Shown piece after piece: positions 53,635 through 62,417 of a DNA stretch of 64,000 bases. The notes below the pieces were generated by a model, which did no database searches, was not told where the DNA came from, and saw nothing but the letters and a program-made list of their open reading frames with translations. The first letter of the stretch is position 1, and each line of letters starts with the position of its first letter. Source of the stretch: Paraburkholderia sp. PREW-6R (GTDB lineage Bacteria; Pseudomonadota; Gammaproteobacteria; Burkholderiales; Burkholderiaceae); contig NZ_CP155074.1 of NCBI RefSeq assembly GCF_039621805.1, forward strand, positions 930,001 through 994,000. Reading direction: 5' to 3'. The translations under genes and the position numbers were made by a program.

Positions 53635-53721
53635 GTGCTGAAGTATCAGTTTCTGCTGTTCAGGACAGGTGCAGCGCGCTGCGCCCCGATTCGGGCATGC
53701 GCACGCGGGGGCCGTTCATGA
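53635..53721 (+). CDS. possible 28-residue small ORF
   Basis: A GTG behind a very strong ribosome site (GGAGGAGACAAC) opens a 28-codon frame (start MLKYQFLLFRTG) whose TGA overlaps the ATG of the kinase gene (ATGA). Either it is a short translated leader that couples ribosomes to the kinase gene, or the remains of a longer gene. The composition gives no function. Confidence 0.3.
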   Translation: MLKYQFLLFRTGAARCAPIRACARGGRS

Positions 53722-54680
53722 CCACACCTGTGCAACGGCGTGGACGCGTCGTCATTCTTGGCATCTACGTCACCGATCTGACGTTTCGCGCGGCGCGCAT
53801 GCCGCTAATCGGCGAAACGATCGCGGGCTCGGCCTTCGCGATGGGCCCAGGCGGCAAAGGCTCCAATCAGGCGGTCGCCGCCGCGCGCGCGGGCGCCGAC
53901 GTGGTGTTCTGCACGCGTCTTGGCAATGACGCGTTCGGAGCGATTGCGCGCGAGACGTGGGCCGCCGAAGGCATTACCGCGCGCGCCACGGTGATCGACG
54001 GCGTGTCGACGGGCGCCGCGCATATATTCGTCGACGACACCACCGGCATGAACGCGATCATCGTCGCGTCCGGTGCGGCCGGCACGATGAATGCGGCGGA
54101 CGTAGATGCGATCGAAGCCGACATCGCTGCCGCACGCGTGTTCGTCACACAACTCGAACAGCCGCTTGAAGCCGCCCGCCGTGGACTCGAAGTCGCGCGC
54201 GAACGCGGCGTGACCACGGTGTTCAATCCCGCACCCGCGCTGGCGTTGCCCGATGACATTTTCCCGTTGTGCGACTACATCACGCCGAACGAAACGGAGG
54301 CCACCGCGCTGACCGGCGTGCCGATCGCGAACGCCGCCGACGCGCGGCGTGCGGCCGACGTATTGCTCGCCAAAGGCGTCGGCACTGTGATCGTCACGCT
54401 CGGCGAGGCCGGCGCGCTGCTGCATTCAGCGGACCAATCCGTTCTGGTGCCCGCGTATCAGTGCGGGCGCGTGGTGGAAACGGCCGGCGCGGGCGACGGC
54501 TTCACAGGCGGCTTTGCAGCCGCACTCGCACGCGGCGACGATCCCCTTGCGGCAATGCGCTTCGGCTGCGCACTGGCGGGTATCTCGGTGACGCGTGCGG
54601 GCACCGCGCCGTCCATGCCGACGCTCGCTGAAATCAACGATGTGCTGAACCAGTCCGCGGGCGTGCCGCAGGCGTCCTGA
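53718..54680 (+). CDS. ribokinase family sugar kinase (probable deoxyribokinase)
   Basis: A 320-residue PfkB-family kinase. It has GPGGKGSNQAVAAARAG (about 39-55), the substrate-side signature, and the anion hole/catalytic Asp motif ETAGAGDGFTGGF (about 253-265). Ribokinases phosphorylate ribose at O5; in a DeoR-controlled operon with deoC, phosphorylation of 2-deoxyribose to the DeoC substrate is the better guess. The ATG at 53718 is preferred over an upstream frame start at 53697. The transporter permease follows after 17 bp. Confidence 0.88.
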   Translation: MTTPVQRRGRVVILGIYVTDLTFRAARMPLIGETIAGSAFAMGPGGKGSNQAVAAARAGADVVFCTRLGNDAFGAIARETWAAEGITARATVIDGVSTGAAHIFVDDTTGMNAIIVASGAAGTMNAADVDAIEADIAAARVFVTQLEQPLEAARRGLEVARERGVTTVFNPAPALALPDDIFPLCDYITPNETEATALTGVPIANAADARRAADVLLAKGVGTVIVTLGEAGALLHSADQSVLVPAYQCGRVVETAGAGDGFTGGFAAALARGDDPLAAMRFGCALAGISVTRAGTAPSMPTLAEINDVLNQSAGVPQAS

Positions 54681-54697
54681 AGGAGATCGTCATCATC

Positions 54698-55753
54698 ATG
54701 AAGTCTTCGTTCACCGCTGCAAAACTGTTTGGCGACCGGCAACTGAATTTTCTGCTGATCGTCAACGTGCTTGTCGTGCTGGTCGCCACCGCGCTTTCGC
54801 GCGGGCAGTTTGTCGATATGGACAATCTGCAGTCGATGGGCGGCCAGTTGCCCGAACTCGGGCTGCTCGCGCTCGGCATCATGTTGTCGATGATCTCCGG
54901 CAACGGCGGCATCGACCTGTCCGGTGTCGGACTCGCGAACCTTTCCGGCATGGTCGCCGCGCTGGTGGTGCCGCGCTTCGTCAGCGGCGACGACTCGCCG
55001 GCGTCATATACAGCGCTCTTCTGCGTGATTGTCGTGGCAGTGGGGCTGCTCGGCGGCCTGCTGAACGGTGTCGTGATCGCGCGCCTGCGGCTCACGCCGA
55101 TTCTCTGCACGCTCGGCACGCAATTGCTGTTTACCGGTTTTGCGGTGGTGCTCAGCAACGGCGCGTCCGTGCATGTCGATTATGTCGATCCGTTATCGAA
55201 CATCGGCAACGGTACGGTGTTTCAGGTGCCCATCGCGTTCTGCATTTTCATTGGCGCCGTGGTCGTGCTCGGCTGGCTGCTCAGACGCAGTCCATTCGGC
55301 CTGCGGCTCTATCTGATGGGCACGAATCCGAAGGCTGCTTTCTACGCGGGCATTCCGCGCGCGCGGATGCTGATCCTCACTTACACGATGTGCGGCGTGC
55401 TCGCGTCCCTCGCGGGACTGATCAGCGCAGCGCACACGTCCAGTGCCAAATGGGACTACGGCAATTCCTATCTGCTGATCTCGATCCTGATCGCGGTGAT
55501 GGGCGGTGTGAATCCCGCTGGTGGGCACGGCCGCATCATCTGTGTTTTTTTTGCGGCAACAGTGCTGCAATTCCTGTCGAGCCTGTTCAATCTGCTCGGC
55601 GTCTCGCAATTTTTCGGCGACTGCGCATGGGGTTTCCTGCTTTTGCTGTCGCTGGCATTCGCGGGCGGCGAAAAGGTGCGGGCGATCTTTGGACTGGGCG
55701 GCGGAGCGTCCGCAAGTCCAGCTGCAAGTACAGGCGCGCCGCCCAAACGTTAG
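54698..55753 (+). CDS. sugar ABC transporter permease (RbsC-like)
   Basis: A 351-residue inner-membrane permease of the BPD_transp_2/RbsC family with about 8-10 TM segments. It has LGIMLSMISGNGGIDLSGVGLANLSGM (about 60-87) and LRLTPILCTLGTQLLFTG. The start has a strong AAGGAG site. The operon encodes two such permeases, flanking the binding protein and ATPase, which suggests a heteromeric channel as in LsrCD-type importers. Confidence 0.92.
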   Translation: MKSSFTAAKLFGDRQLNFLLIVNVLVVLVATALSRGQFVDMDNLQSMGGQLPELGLLALGIMLSMISGNGGIDLSGVGLANLSGMVAALVVPRFVSGDDSPASYTALFCVIVVAVGLLGGLLNGVVIARLRLTPILCTLGTQLLFTGFAVVLSNGASVHVDYVDPLSNIGNGTVFQVPIAFCIFIGAVVVLGWLLRRSPFGLRLYLMGTNPKAAFYAGIPRARMLILTYTMCGVLASLAGLISAAHTSSAKWDYGNSYLLISILIAVMGGVNPAGGHGRIICVFFAATVLQFLSSLFNLLGVSQFFGDCAWGFLLLLSLAFAGGEKVRAIFGLGGGASASPAASTGAPPKR

Positions 55754-55850
55754 CGACATCACAGCATTCAGTACACGGCGGACAACGAGCCCTGGCTGTC
55801 CGTTACGATCGAGTGGGGCAACACCGAACGAACGATAAAGGAGACATGAC

Positions 55851-56855
55851 ATGAAACTGACCCGACTGGGCGCCGCGCTTGCAGCAGGTGCATTGACCGT
55901 GGGCGTGATCGCCGCGGCACAGGCCGCGACCAATGAAACGATCGTCACGGTCGTCAAGGTAACCGGCATCAACTGGTTCAACCGGATGGACGACGGCGTG
56001 AAGGAGTTCGCGAAAGACAATCCCGGCGTGAACGCGTATCAGACCGGCCCCGGCCGGGCGGACGCGGCGCAGCAATTGAAGATCATCGAAGACCTGATCG
56101 CGAAGAAAGTCACCGCGATTGCGGTCGTGCCGTACGATCCGCCGACGCTCGAACCGGCGTTGAAGAAAGCGATGGATCGCGGCATCAAGGTCGTCACGCA
56201 CGAGGCCGACAACGAAAAGAACACGATGGTCGACATCGAGGCATTCGACAACACGGCCTATGGCGCAGGCCTGAACGAACGGCTCGCGTCCTGTATGCAC
56301 GACGAAGGCAAATGGGCCGTGCTGGTCGGCTCGCTCGGCAGCCGCTCGCAGGTGCAATGGGCGGACGGCGGCATCGGCAACGCGAAGGCCAAATACCCGA
56401 AGATGGACCTGGTGGAGCCGAAGCTCGAAACCAACAACGACGGTGAGCGCGCATACGAAGTCGCCAAGGAAGTGCTGCGCAAGCACCCCGATCTGAAGGG
56501 CTTCCAGGGTTCGTCGTCGCTCGACGTGATCGGCATTGGCCGTGCAGTGGAGGAAGCCGGCATGCAGGGCAAGATCTGCGTGTACGGCACGGGCCTGCCG
56601 ACCGAAGCCGGCAAGTTCCTCGAAAGCGGCGCGATCAACGGCATTGCGTTCTGGGACCCGAAGCTCGCCGGCATCGCGATGAACAAGATCGCGCAGATGC
56701 TGGTGGACGGCAAGACCGTGCAGAACGGTCAGGATCTCGGCATTCCCGGCTATACGAAAGTGACCGTGGCCAAAGGACCGGGCAAGGGCATCATCGTGCG
56801 TGGTCAGGGCTGGGTGAACGTCGACAAGTCGAACTACAAGCAGTACCCGTTCTGA
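55851..56855 (+). CDS. sugar ABC transporter substrate-binding protein (LsrB/RhaS-like)
   Basis: A 334-residue periplasmic sugar-binding protein (Peripla_BP_4 type). The signal peptide ends IAAAQAA (about residue 26). The mature part starts TNETIVTVVKVTGINWFNRMDDG and has QTGPGRADAAQQLKIIEDLIAKKV, close to the LsrB/RhaS branch. The ATG at 55851 follows AAAGGAG. In this operon the ligand is most likely deoxyribose or a related pentose. A strong hairpin follows the gene. Confidence 0.92.
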   Translation: MKLTRLGAALAAGALTVGVIAAAQAATNETIVTVVKVTGINWFNRMDDGVKEFAKDNPGVNAYQTGPGRADAAQQLKIIEDLIAKKVTAIAVVPYDPPTLEPALKKAMDRGIKVVTHEADNEKNTMVDIEAFDNTAYGAGLNERLASCMHDEGKWAVLVGSLGSRSQVQWADGGIGNAKAKYPKMDLVEPKLETNNDGERAYEVAKEVLRKHPDLKGFQGSSSLDVIGIGRAVEEAGMQGKICVYGTGLPTEAGKFLESGAINGIAFWDPKLAGIAMNKIAQMLVDGKTVQNGQDLGIPGYTKVTVAKGPGKGIIVRGQGWVNVDKSNYKQYPF

Positions 56856-56874
56856 TTGCTGTTTGGTGTGATAC

Positions 56875-56896
56875 GGCGTGTTCGTGTGAGCACGCC
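56875..56896 (+). terminator. intercistronic hairpin after the sugar-binding protein gene
   Basis: GGCGTGTTC (56875-56883) pairs with GAGCACGCC (56888-56896), with one G-T pair, around the tetraloop GTGT. It lies between the binding-protein and ATPase genes of the same operon. It probably stabilises the upstream message or reduces read-through, giving more binding protein than ATPase. Role inferred. Confidence 0.5.
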
Positions 56897-56916
56897 TTCA
56901 ATTGCGACCTGCCACT

Positions 56917-58479
56917 ATGACTCAACACGTACCGGCGCCTCCGCCATCGCCTGCATCCGCCGCAGCGCAGCCCTTCCTGCAGGTAGTGGGCATCCATAAG
57001 CGCTTTACCGGCGTGCATGCATTGCGGGGCGTGAGCCTCTCGTTCGAACGCGGGCAGATCTACCATCTGCTCGGCGAGAACGGCTGCGGCAAGAGCACGC
57101 TGATCAAGATCATCTCGGGCGCACAACCGCCGGATGAAGGCGAACTCGTGATCGAAGGCGTGCGGCATGCGCGGCTGTCGGCGCTCGAATCGCTCGCGGC
57201 CGGTATCGAGACCGTCTACCAGGACCTGTCGCTGCTGCCGAACATGAACGTCGCCGAAAACGTGGCGCTCACTTCGGAGCTCGCCACGCACGACGGCAAA
57301 CTTGCCCGTACGTTCGACCGCCGCGCGCTCGCACGCACGGCGGCGCGTGCGCTCGAATCGGTCGGCCTGCCCGGCGACCCGGACTTCCAGGCAACGCTGA
57401 TCGAACAGTTGCCGCTCGCCACGCGCCAGCTGGTCGCGATTGCCCGCGCCATCGCGAGCGAAGCGAAGTTCGTGATCATGGACGAACCCACTACCTCGCT
57501 CACGCAAAAGGAAGTGGACAACCTGATCGCCGTGCTGGCGAATCTGCGCGCGCAGGGCGTGACGGTGCTGTTCGTGAGCCACAAGCTCGACGAATGCTAT
57601 GCAATCGGCGGCGAAGTGATCGTCTTGCGCGACGGCCAGAAAATGGCCGAGGGGCCGATTGCGAATTTCACCAAGGCGCAGATCAGCGAACTGATGACGG
57701 GTCGCCATCTGTCGAACGAGCGCTATCGGCAGGAGGCGGTCGCCAAAGAGGTCGTGCTCGACGTGCGCGGGTTCACACGTGCCGGTCAGTTCAGCGATGT
57801 GTCGTTTGCGCTGCACGGCGGCGAGATTCTCGGCGTCACGGGCCTGCTCGATTCGGGACGCAACGAACTCGCGCGAGCGCTCGCCGGCGTTGCGCCTGCG
57901 CAGTCCGGGCAGGTGACGCTCGACGGCCATGCCGTTTCGCTGCGCACGCCCTCGGACGCAAAAAATCATCGCATTGGCTATGTGCCGGAAGACCGGCTGA
58001 ACGAAGGGCTCTTTCTCGACAAGCCGATCCGCGACAATGTGATTACCGCAATGATTTCGGATTTGCGTGACCGTTTTGGCCAGATCGACCGCGCACGTGC
58101 GCACGAGCTTGCCGAACAGACGGTCAAGGATTTGCAGATTGCGACGCCCGGTGTCGACAAACCCGTGCAATCGCTGTCCGGCGGCAACCAGCAGCGCGTG
58201 CTGATCGGCCGCTGGCTGGCCATCGACCCGCGCGTGCTGATCCTGCATGGGCCAACGGTCGGCGTGGACGTGGGCTCGAAGGACATCATTTACCGCATCA
58301 TGCAGCGGCTGTCGCAGCGCGGTATCGGCATCATCCTGATCAGCGACGACCTGCCCGAACTGCTGCAGAACTGCGATCGCATCCTGATGATGAAGAAAGG
58401 ACGGGTGGCAAGCGAGTATCAGGCCGATGCGTTGAACGAAGCCGAACTATACCGCGCGTTGCTGTCGGAAGCTGCCTGA
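56917..58479 (+). CDS. sugar ABC transporter ATP-binding protein (double ATPase, RbsA-like)
   Basis: A 520-residue protein with two ATPase domains. Domain 1 has Walker A GENGCGKST (about 51-59), a degenerate signature (LPLATRQLVAIARA) and Walker B FVIMDEPTTSLT. Domain 2 has GLLDSGRNELARAL and the signature LSGGNQQRVLIGRWL (about 413), with PTVGVDVGSK. This matches RbsA/XylG/LsrA. The ATG at 56917 is preferred to an upstream in-frame TTG at 56902. It energises the importer of this operon. Confidence 0.94.
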   Translation: MTQHVPAPPPSPASAAAQPFLQVVGIHKRFTGVHALRGVSLSFERGQIYHLLGENGCGKSTLIKIISGAQPPDEGELVIEGVRHARLSALESLAAGIETVYQDLSLLPNMNVAENVALTSELATHDGKLARTFDRRALARTAARALESVGLPGDPDFQATLIEQLPLATRQLVAIARAIASEAKFVIMDEPTTSLTQKEVDNLIAVLANLRAQGVTVLFVSHKLDECYAIGGEVIVLRDGQKMAEGPIANFTKAQISELMTGRHLSNERYRQEAVAKEVVLDVRGFTRAGQFSDVSFALHGGEILGVTGLLDSGRNELARALAGVAPAQSGQVTLDGHAVSLRTPSDAKNHRIGYVPEDRLNEGLFLDKPIRDNVITAMISDLRDRFGQIDRARAHELAEQTVKDLQIATPGVDKPVQSLSGGNQQRVLIGRWLAIDPRVLILHGPTVGVDVGSKDIIYRIMQRLSQRGIGIILISDDLPELLQNCDRILMMKKGRVASEYQADALNEAELYRALLSEAA

Positions 58480-58496
58480 AGGAGGCCAGTACTCTC

Positions 58497-59576
58497 ATGA
58501 ATTCGCGCATCGATTCGCGCCTGAACCCGAAGATGACCACGCCCAGCGAAAATACGGCCACGCCGAACATTGTAGAAGTCGCCCCCGACGTCAAACCGCC
58601 GGGATTGCGCTTGAGGCTCGCGCGCAATCCCGAGTGGTTCACTGCCGGGCTGATCGTGGTGACCTGCCTGATTGTCGGCGCGATCAATCCGCGCTTCTTC
58701 CAGTTCGCGACGCTGTTCGATCTGCTGCATTCGGCGAGTACCATGTCGCTGTTCGCGCTGGGCACGCTCGTCGTGCTGGCCTCGGGCGGCATCGACGTGT
58801 CGTTCACAGCAATTGCCGCGTTGACCATGTATGGCATCACGAAGGCCGTGTTCGCGTGGTGGCCCGACGCGCCGTTCGCGCTGATCCTGATTACCGGCGC
58901 GCTCGGCGGCGTGGTGCTGGGGATGATCAACGGGCTGCTGGTGCACCGGTTGAAAGCGCCTTCGCTGATCGTGACGATCGGTACGCAGTACCTGTACCGT
59001 GGCTTGCTGCTGACCTTCATCGGCACGACGTTTTTCATGAACATTCCACACAGCATGGACCGCTTCGGCCGTATTCCGCTGTTCTTCTATCATACGAACG
59101 ACGGCCTGCGCGCGGTGCTGCCGGTCTCGGTGCTGGCGCTGGTGCTGGCGGCAGCGCTCACATGGTGGCTGCTGAATCGCACGATGATGGGCCGCGGCGT
59201 TTATGCAATGGGCGGCAGTCTGGCAATTGCAGAGCGGCTCGGCTACAACCTGCGCGCCATTCACCTGTTCGTGTTCGGCTATACGGGCATGCTTGCGGGC
59301 ATTGCGGGCATTCTGCACGTGTCGAACAACCGCCTCGCCAATCCATTCGACCTGGTCGGCACGGAACTCGACGTGATTGCCGCCGTGATTCTGGGCGGCG
59401 CGCGTATTACGGGGGGAACGGGCACGGTGGCGGGCACGCTGCTCGGTGTCGTGCTGGTCACGCTAATCAATAGTGTGCTGATTCTGGTGGGCGTACCGAG
59501 CACGTGGCAGAAAGTGATTATCGGCGCTTTTATTCTGATCGCCGGCACCTTGTTCGCACTGCAGCGCAAGAGCTAG
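58497..59576 (+). CDS. sugar ABC transporter permease (second subunit)
   Basis: A 359-residue RbsC-family permease with a long soluble N-terminus (about 45 residues) and about 9 TM segments. It has GTLVVLASGGIDVSFTAIAALTMYG (about 88-112), LKAPSLIVTIGTQYLYRG and GGARITGGTGTVAGTLLG near the C-terminus. AAGGAGG precedes the ATG. It is the last gene of the deoC operon; a strong terminator lies 25 bp after its stop. Confidence 0.93.
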   Translation: MNSRIDSRLNPKMTTPSENTATPNIVEVAPDVKPPGLRLRLARNPEWFTAGLIVVTCLIVGAINPRFFQFATLFDLLHSASTMSLFALGTLVVLASGGIDVSFTAIAALTMYGITKAVFAWWPDAPFALILITGALGGVVLGMINGLLVHRLKAPSLIVTIGTQYLYRGLLLTFIGTTFFMNIPHSMDRFGRIPLFFYHTNDGLRAVLPVSVLALVLAAALTWWLLNRTMMGRGVYAMGGSLAIAERLGYNLRAIHLFVFGYTGMLAGIAGILHVSNNRLANPFDLVGTELDVIAAVILGGARITGGTGTVAGTLLGVVLVTLINSVLILVGVPSTWQKVIIGAFILIAGTLFALQRKS

Positions 59577-59600
59577 ACGTTGGTGTCGAAGAGCGTCGGC

Positions 59601-59632
59601 GTGGGCCGCCCCGCGAGTGGCGGCCCACTTTT
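59601..59632 (+). terminator. rho-independent terminator of the deoC-ABC operon
   Basis: GTGGGCCGCC (59601-59610) pairs perfectly with GGCGGCCCAC (59619-59628) across an 8-nt loop, and TTTTC follows. It is the clearest terminator in the window. It reaches the stop codon of the convergent deoR gene and may serve both directions. Confidence 0.88.
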
Positions 59633-60357
59633 CATTGACGCTTGCGGTGGTCCTGGCCCTTCTCGGTGATGATCGAGTCGAAGTCGTCGATCTGGGAAAA
59701 GCGCACCGCCTTCACGACGCCAAACTTGCTCTGGTCCACGACGAGATGCCGTTCCACCGCGCTCGCCATTGCGGCCTGCTTGAGCGCAACTTCGTGGAAA
59801 TTCCAGCATGTCACGCCGCGCGCCGCGTCCACCCCGCCCGCCGAGATGAACGCCTTGTTGATGCCCATGCGCCGAAGCATGTCGAGACTTTCTTCACCCG
59901 CAAACGAATCCGAAGAAGGCACGTAGACGCCGCCTAACAGAATCATTCGCACATTCGGCTTGCGCCGCAAAATCTCCGCGACGTTCAGTGAGTAGCACAC
60001 CACGGTGACGTGCCGTTCGAGCGGGATGAGGCGTGCGAGCGTGGTGAGCGTTGTGCCGCAGTCAATAAAGATCGTTTCGTGATCGACGACGAGGCCGGCT
60101 GCAATCGCGGACGCTTCGGCTTTGGCCTGCGCAAAATGGTCTTTTTCTTCTTCGAGCGAATAGCCGGCGTTATTGGGTACGTCCGTCGCGCTGAGAATGT
60201 AGCCGCCGAGGTAGGTGAAACTTTCGGGGCTCGCAGCGATATCGCGCCGCACCGTCATTTCCGAGACACCTAGCAGGCTTGCGGCGTCGCGCAGGCGCAT
60301 CACGTTTTGCTTCGCCAGCGCATCGGCAAGAGCGCGGAGGCGGTCGGGTTTCAGCAT
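59632..60357 (-). CDS. deoR: DeoR family transcriptional repressor (DeoR orthologue)
   Basis: A 241-residue repressor with an N-terminal winged helix (LRDAASLLGVSEMTVRRDI, about 22-40) and a DeoRC sensor domain (IFIDCGTTLTTLARL, about 97). It follows E. coli DeoR along its length in recalled segments (YLGGYI, VVCYSLN, AGGV..GVTCWNFHE, VVDQSKFG). E. coli DeoR responds to deoxyribose 5-phosphate, the DeoC substrate. It is convergent with the deoC operon, and DeoR-type sites lie upstream of both it and deoC, suggesting autoregulation. Confidence 0.92.
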   Translation of the reverse strand: MLKPDRLRALADALAKQNVMRLRDAASLLGVSEMTVRRDIAASPESFTYLGGYILSATDVPNNAGYSLEEEKDHFAQAKAEASAIAAGLVVDHETIFIDCGTTLTTLARLIPLERHVTVVCYSLNVAEILRRKPNVRMILLGGVYVPSSDSFAGEESLDMLRRMGINKAFISAGGVDAARGVTCWNFHEVALKQAAMASAVERHLVVDQSKFGVVKAVRFSQIDDFDSIITEKGQDHRKRQ

Positions 60358-60663
60358 GAAGGTCCTGTCGCGCGGAAAGTGGAAGGGCGTTATATTTCGT
60401 TCGCTTAGGTGAAAGAATTATAACAACAGCTTGCTGGGTAAGGGTGGGTTTTGCGAAGTCGTCGGAGGCAAACGCGCGGCGCAGCCTGTAGAGGTTCGGT
60501 CTGCTGTACGGCGCGGGGTCACTATAATGAAGAAAGGCTCGTGACGAACTGCATTGCTGCGAGGTCCAGGCGCGCAACGCACGCGAACACCTGGGTCCGC
60601 ACTCACGCCACTTTTCAAGGACATGGATCGGCGTTGCTGCCGATGTCACCGGAACAACCTCTC
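60358..60663. other. divergent intergenic region upstream of deoR and frnE
   Basis: About 306 bp. It contains the DeoR-type operator (60410-60425) and, 6 bp before it, an imperfect inverted copy on the plus strand (60388-60403, CGTTATATTTCGTTCG). The frnE frame stays open back to 60451 but that part has a Cys/Arg-rich, non-protein look. Confidence 0.5.
60410..60425 (-). promoter_or_regulatory. DeoR-type operator upstream of deoR
   Basis: On the minus strand, TGTTATAATTCTTTCA. It matches the E. coli DeoR operator at 13 of 16 positions (from memory) and the deoC site at 14 of 16. It lies about 53 bp before the deoR ATG, placed for autorepression. Confidence 0.68.
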
Positions 60664-61314
60664 ATGAACACACCTAGACAAGCACTGAAAATCGATTTCG
60701 TTTCCGACATTGCATGCCCGTGGTGCGCCATTGGTCTTGCGTCGCTCGCGCGTTCGCTGGAAAACCTCGGCGAATCGGTCGATGTGAAAATGGCGGTGCA
60801 TCCGTTCGAGCTGAATCCCGCAATGGGGCCGGCCGGCGAAAATATCGTCGAGTACCTTGGCAAAAAATACGGGCGCACGCCGGAACAGATCGCACAAACG
60901 CAGGCCACGATCCGCGAGCGCGGCGAAAGCGTCGGTTTCATTTTTGGTCCGCGTGAGCGCACGTACAACACGTTCGACGCGCACCGTCTGTTGTATTGGG
61001 CAGGCATCGAAGGCAAACAGGTGGACCTGAAGGCGGCGCTGATGCAGGCCTATCACGGCGAAGGCAAGAATCCGTCGGACCGCGCGGTGCTGGTGGAAGC
61101 CGCACGCTCCGTTGGCCTCGACGCAGCGAAGGCGAGCGCCGTGCTGGAAAGCGGTGACTACGCCGACGAGGTTCGCGCTGAAGAAGAGAAGTACCAGGCG
61201 CTGGGCATCCAGTCGGTGCCCGCAATCATCTTCAACGATCGCTATCTGGTGAGCGGCGGGCAGCCGGTGGAAGTGTTCGACGAAGTGATCCAGAAGGTGC
61301 TGAGCGAAGCCTGA
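60664..61314 (+). CDS. frnE: DsbA-family oxidoreductase (FrnE-like)
   Basis: A 216-residue thioredoxin-fold protein without a signal peptide. The start KIDFVSDIACPWCAIGLASL puts a CPWC active site at about residues 18-21. ERTYNTFDAHRLLYWAG (about 100) and the cis-Pro region GIQSVPAIIFNDRYLVSGGQP (about 180) are typical of FrnE cytoplasmic disulfide oxidoreductases. The ATG at 60664 matches the family start. Its neighbours give no pathway. Confidence 0.9.
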   Translation: MNTPRQALKIDFVSDIACPWCAIGLASLARSLENLGESVDVKMAVHPFELNPAMGPAGENIVEYLGKKYGRTPEQIAQTQATIRERGESVGFIFGPRERTYNTFDAHRLLYWAGIEGKQVDLKAALMQAYHGEGKNPSDRAVLVEAARSVGLDAAKASAVLESGDYADEVRAEEEKYQALGIQSVPAIIFNDRYLVSGGQPVEVFDEVIQKVLSEA

Positions 61315-61340
61315 CGCCGTATGCATGCAGCGTGCCGATC

Positions 61341-61374
61341 GGGTGCGCCGGCATGCAACCTTGCCGGCGCACCC
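61341..61374. terminator. hairpin between convergent frnE and transketolase genes
   Basis: GGGTGCGCCGGC (61341-61352) pairs perfectly with GCCGGCGCACCC (61363-61374) over a 10-nt loop. It lies between two convergent genes and is probably a bidirectional terminator, although no T tract follows. Confidence 0.6.
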
Positions 61375-61415
61375 GCAGCGGGAGGTGTCTATCAGATGGC
61401 CGCGCTACCAGCCGC

Positions 61416-62417
61416 TCACGTCAGCCAGCCCTTGATCGACTCTGACATCGCCGCGGTGGAAATCCCGTAGCGCTCGTGCAATGTCGGCAGCGCCCCGGCG
61501 GCCAGAAAACCGTCGGGCAATCCAATCTGCCGGAAAGTGCACGACACACCGGCGCGCATCAACTCCGCGGCCACCGCTTCGCCCAGGCCGCCAATCACCG
61601 TGTGGTTCTCCGCCACCACCACGAGCCGGCCCGGGCGCTTTGCTTCACGCAGGATCGTCCCGGTGTCGAGCGGCTTGATAGTCGGCACATGCAGCACGGC
61701 AACGTCGACGCTGTCGTGTGCGAGCGCTTTCGCGGTTTCCAGCGCACGCATGGTCATGAGGCCGGATGAGATAATCAGTACGTCGGTACCGTCGCGCAGC
61801 ATCTTCGCCTTGCCGAGTTCGAACGTGTAGTCGTATTCATCGAGTACGGCTGGTACGTTGCCGCGTAGAAGACGGGCGTACACGGGACCTTTGTGCGCCG
61901 AGATCGCCGGCACCATCTGCTCGATATCGAGCGCGTCGCACGGGTCGATGACAGTCATGTTCGGCATGGCGCGCATCAACGCAAGGTCTTCTGCGGCCTG
62001 ATGGCTTGGACCGTATCCGGTAGTCAGACCGGGCAGCGCGCAGACGATCTTCACGTCGAGGTTGTCTTCCGCAATCGCCTGATGCATGAAGTCGTATGCG
62101 CGCCTCGTGGCGAATACCGCATACGTCGTGACGAACGGTTGTGCGCCTTCGTGCGCGAAGCCGGCGGCAGCGCCCATCAGCAATTGCTCCGCCATGCCCA
62201 TCTGATAGAAGCGCTCGGGAAATTCCTTCGCGAAAATGTGCAGGTCGGTGTACTTGCCGAGGTCGGCGGTCATGCCCACCACGTCCACTTTCTGCCGCGC
62301 CAGTTCGACGAGCGCGTGGCCAAAGGGCGCCGAGCGTGTGATCTGTCCTTCGCCTGCAATCGAGGCGATCATAGCCGAGGTCTTCAGGCGCGGTTTGGCT
62401 GCTGTCGTGTCGTTCAT
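61416..62417 (-). CDS. transketolase, C-terminal subunit
   Basis: A 333-residue pyrimidine-binding half of a split transketolase. It has the conserved MGMAEQLLMGAAAGFAHEG segment (about 86-104, with the ThDP-activating Glu), FATRRAYDFMH, LTTGYGPSHQAAEDLALMR, and a C-terminal domain with VVVAENHTVIGGLGEAVA. It transfers two-carbon ketol units together with the upstream N-terminal subunit, whose stop overlaps this ATG (ATGA). Split transketolases usually belong to specialised sugar pathways rather than the central one. Confidence 0.93.
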   Translation of the reverse strand: MNDTTAAKPRLKTSAMIASIAGEGQITRSAPFGHALVELARQKVDVVGMTADLGKYTDLHIFAKEFPERFYQMGMAEQLLMGAAAGFAHEGAQPFVTTYAVFATRRAYDFMHQAIAEDNLDVKIVCALPGLTTGYGPSHQAAEDLALMRAMPNMTVIDPCDALDIEQMVPAISAHKGPVYARLLRGNVPAVLDEYDYTFELGKAKMLRDGTDVLIISSGLMTMRALETAKALAHDSVDVAVLHVPTIKPLDTGTILREAKRPGRLVVVAENHTVIGGLGEAVAAELMRAGVSCTFRQIGLPDGFLAAGALPTLHERYGISTAAMSESIKGWLT

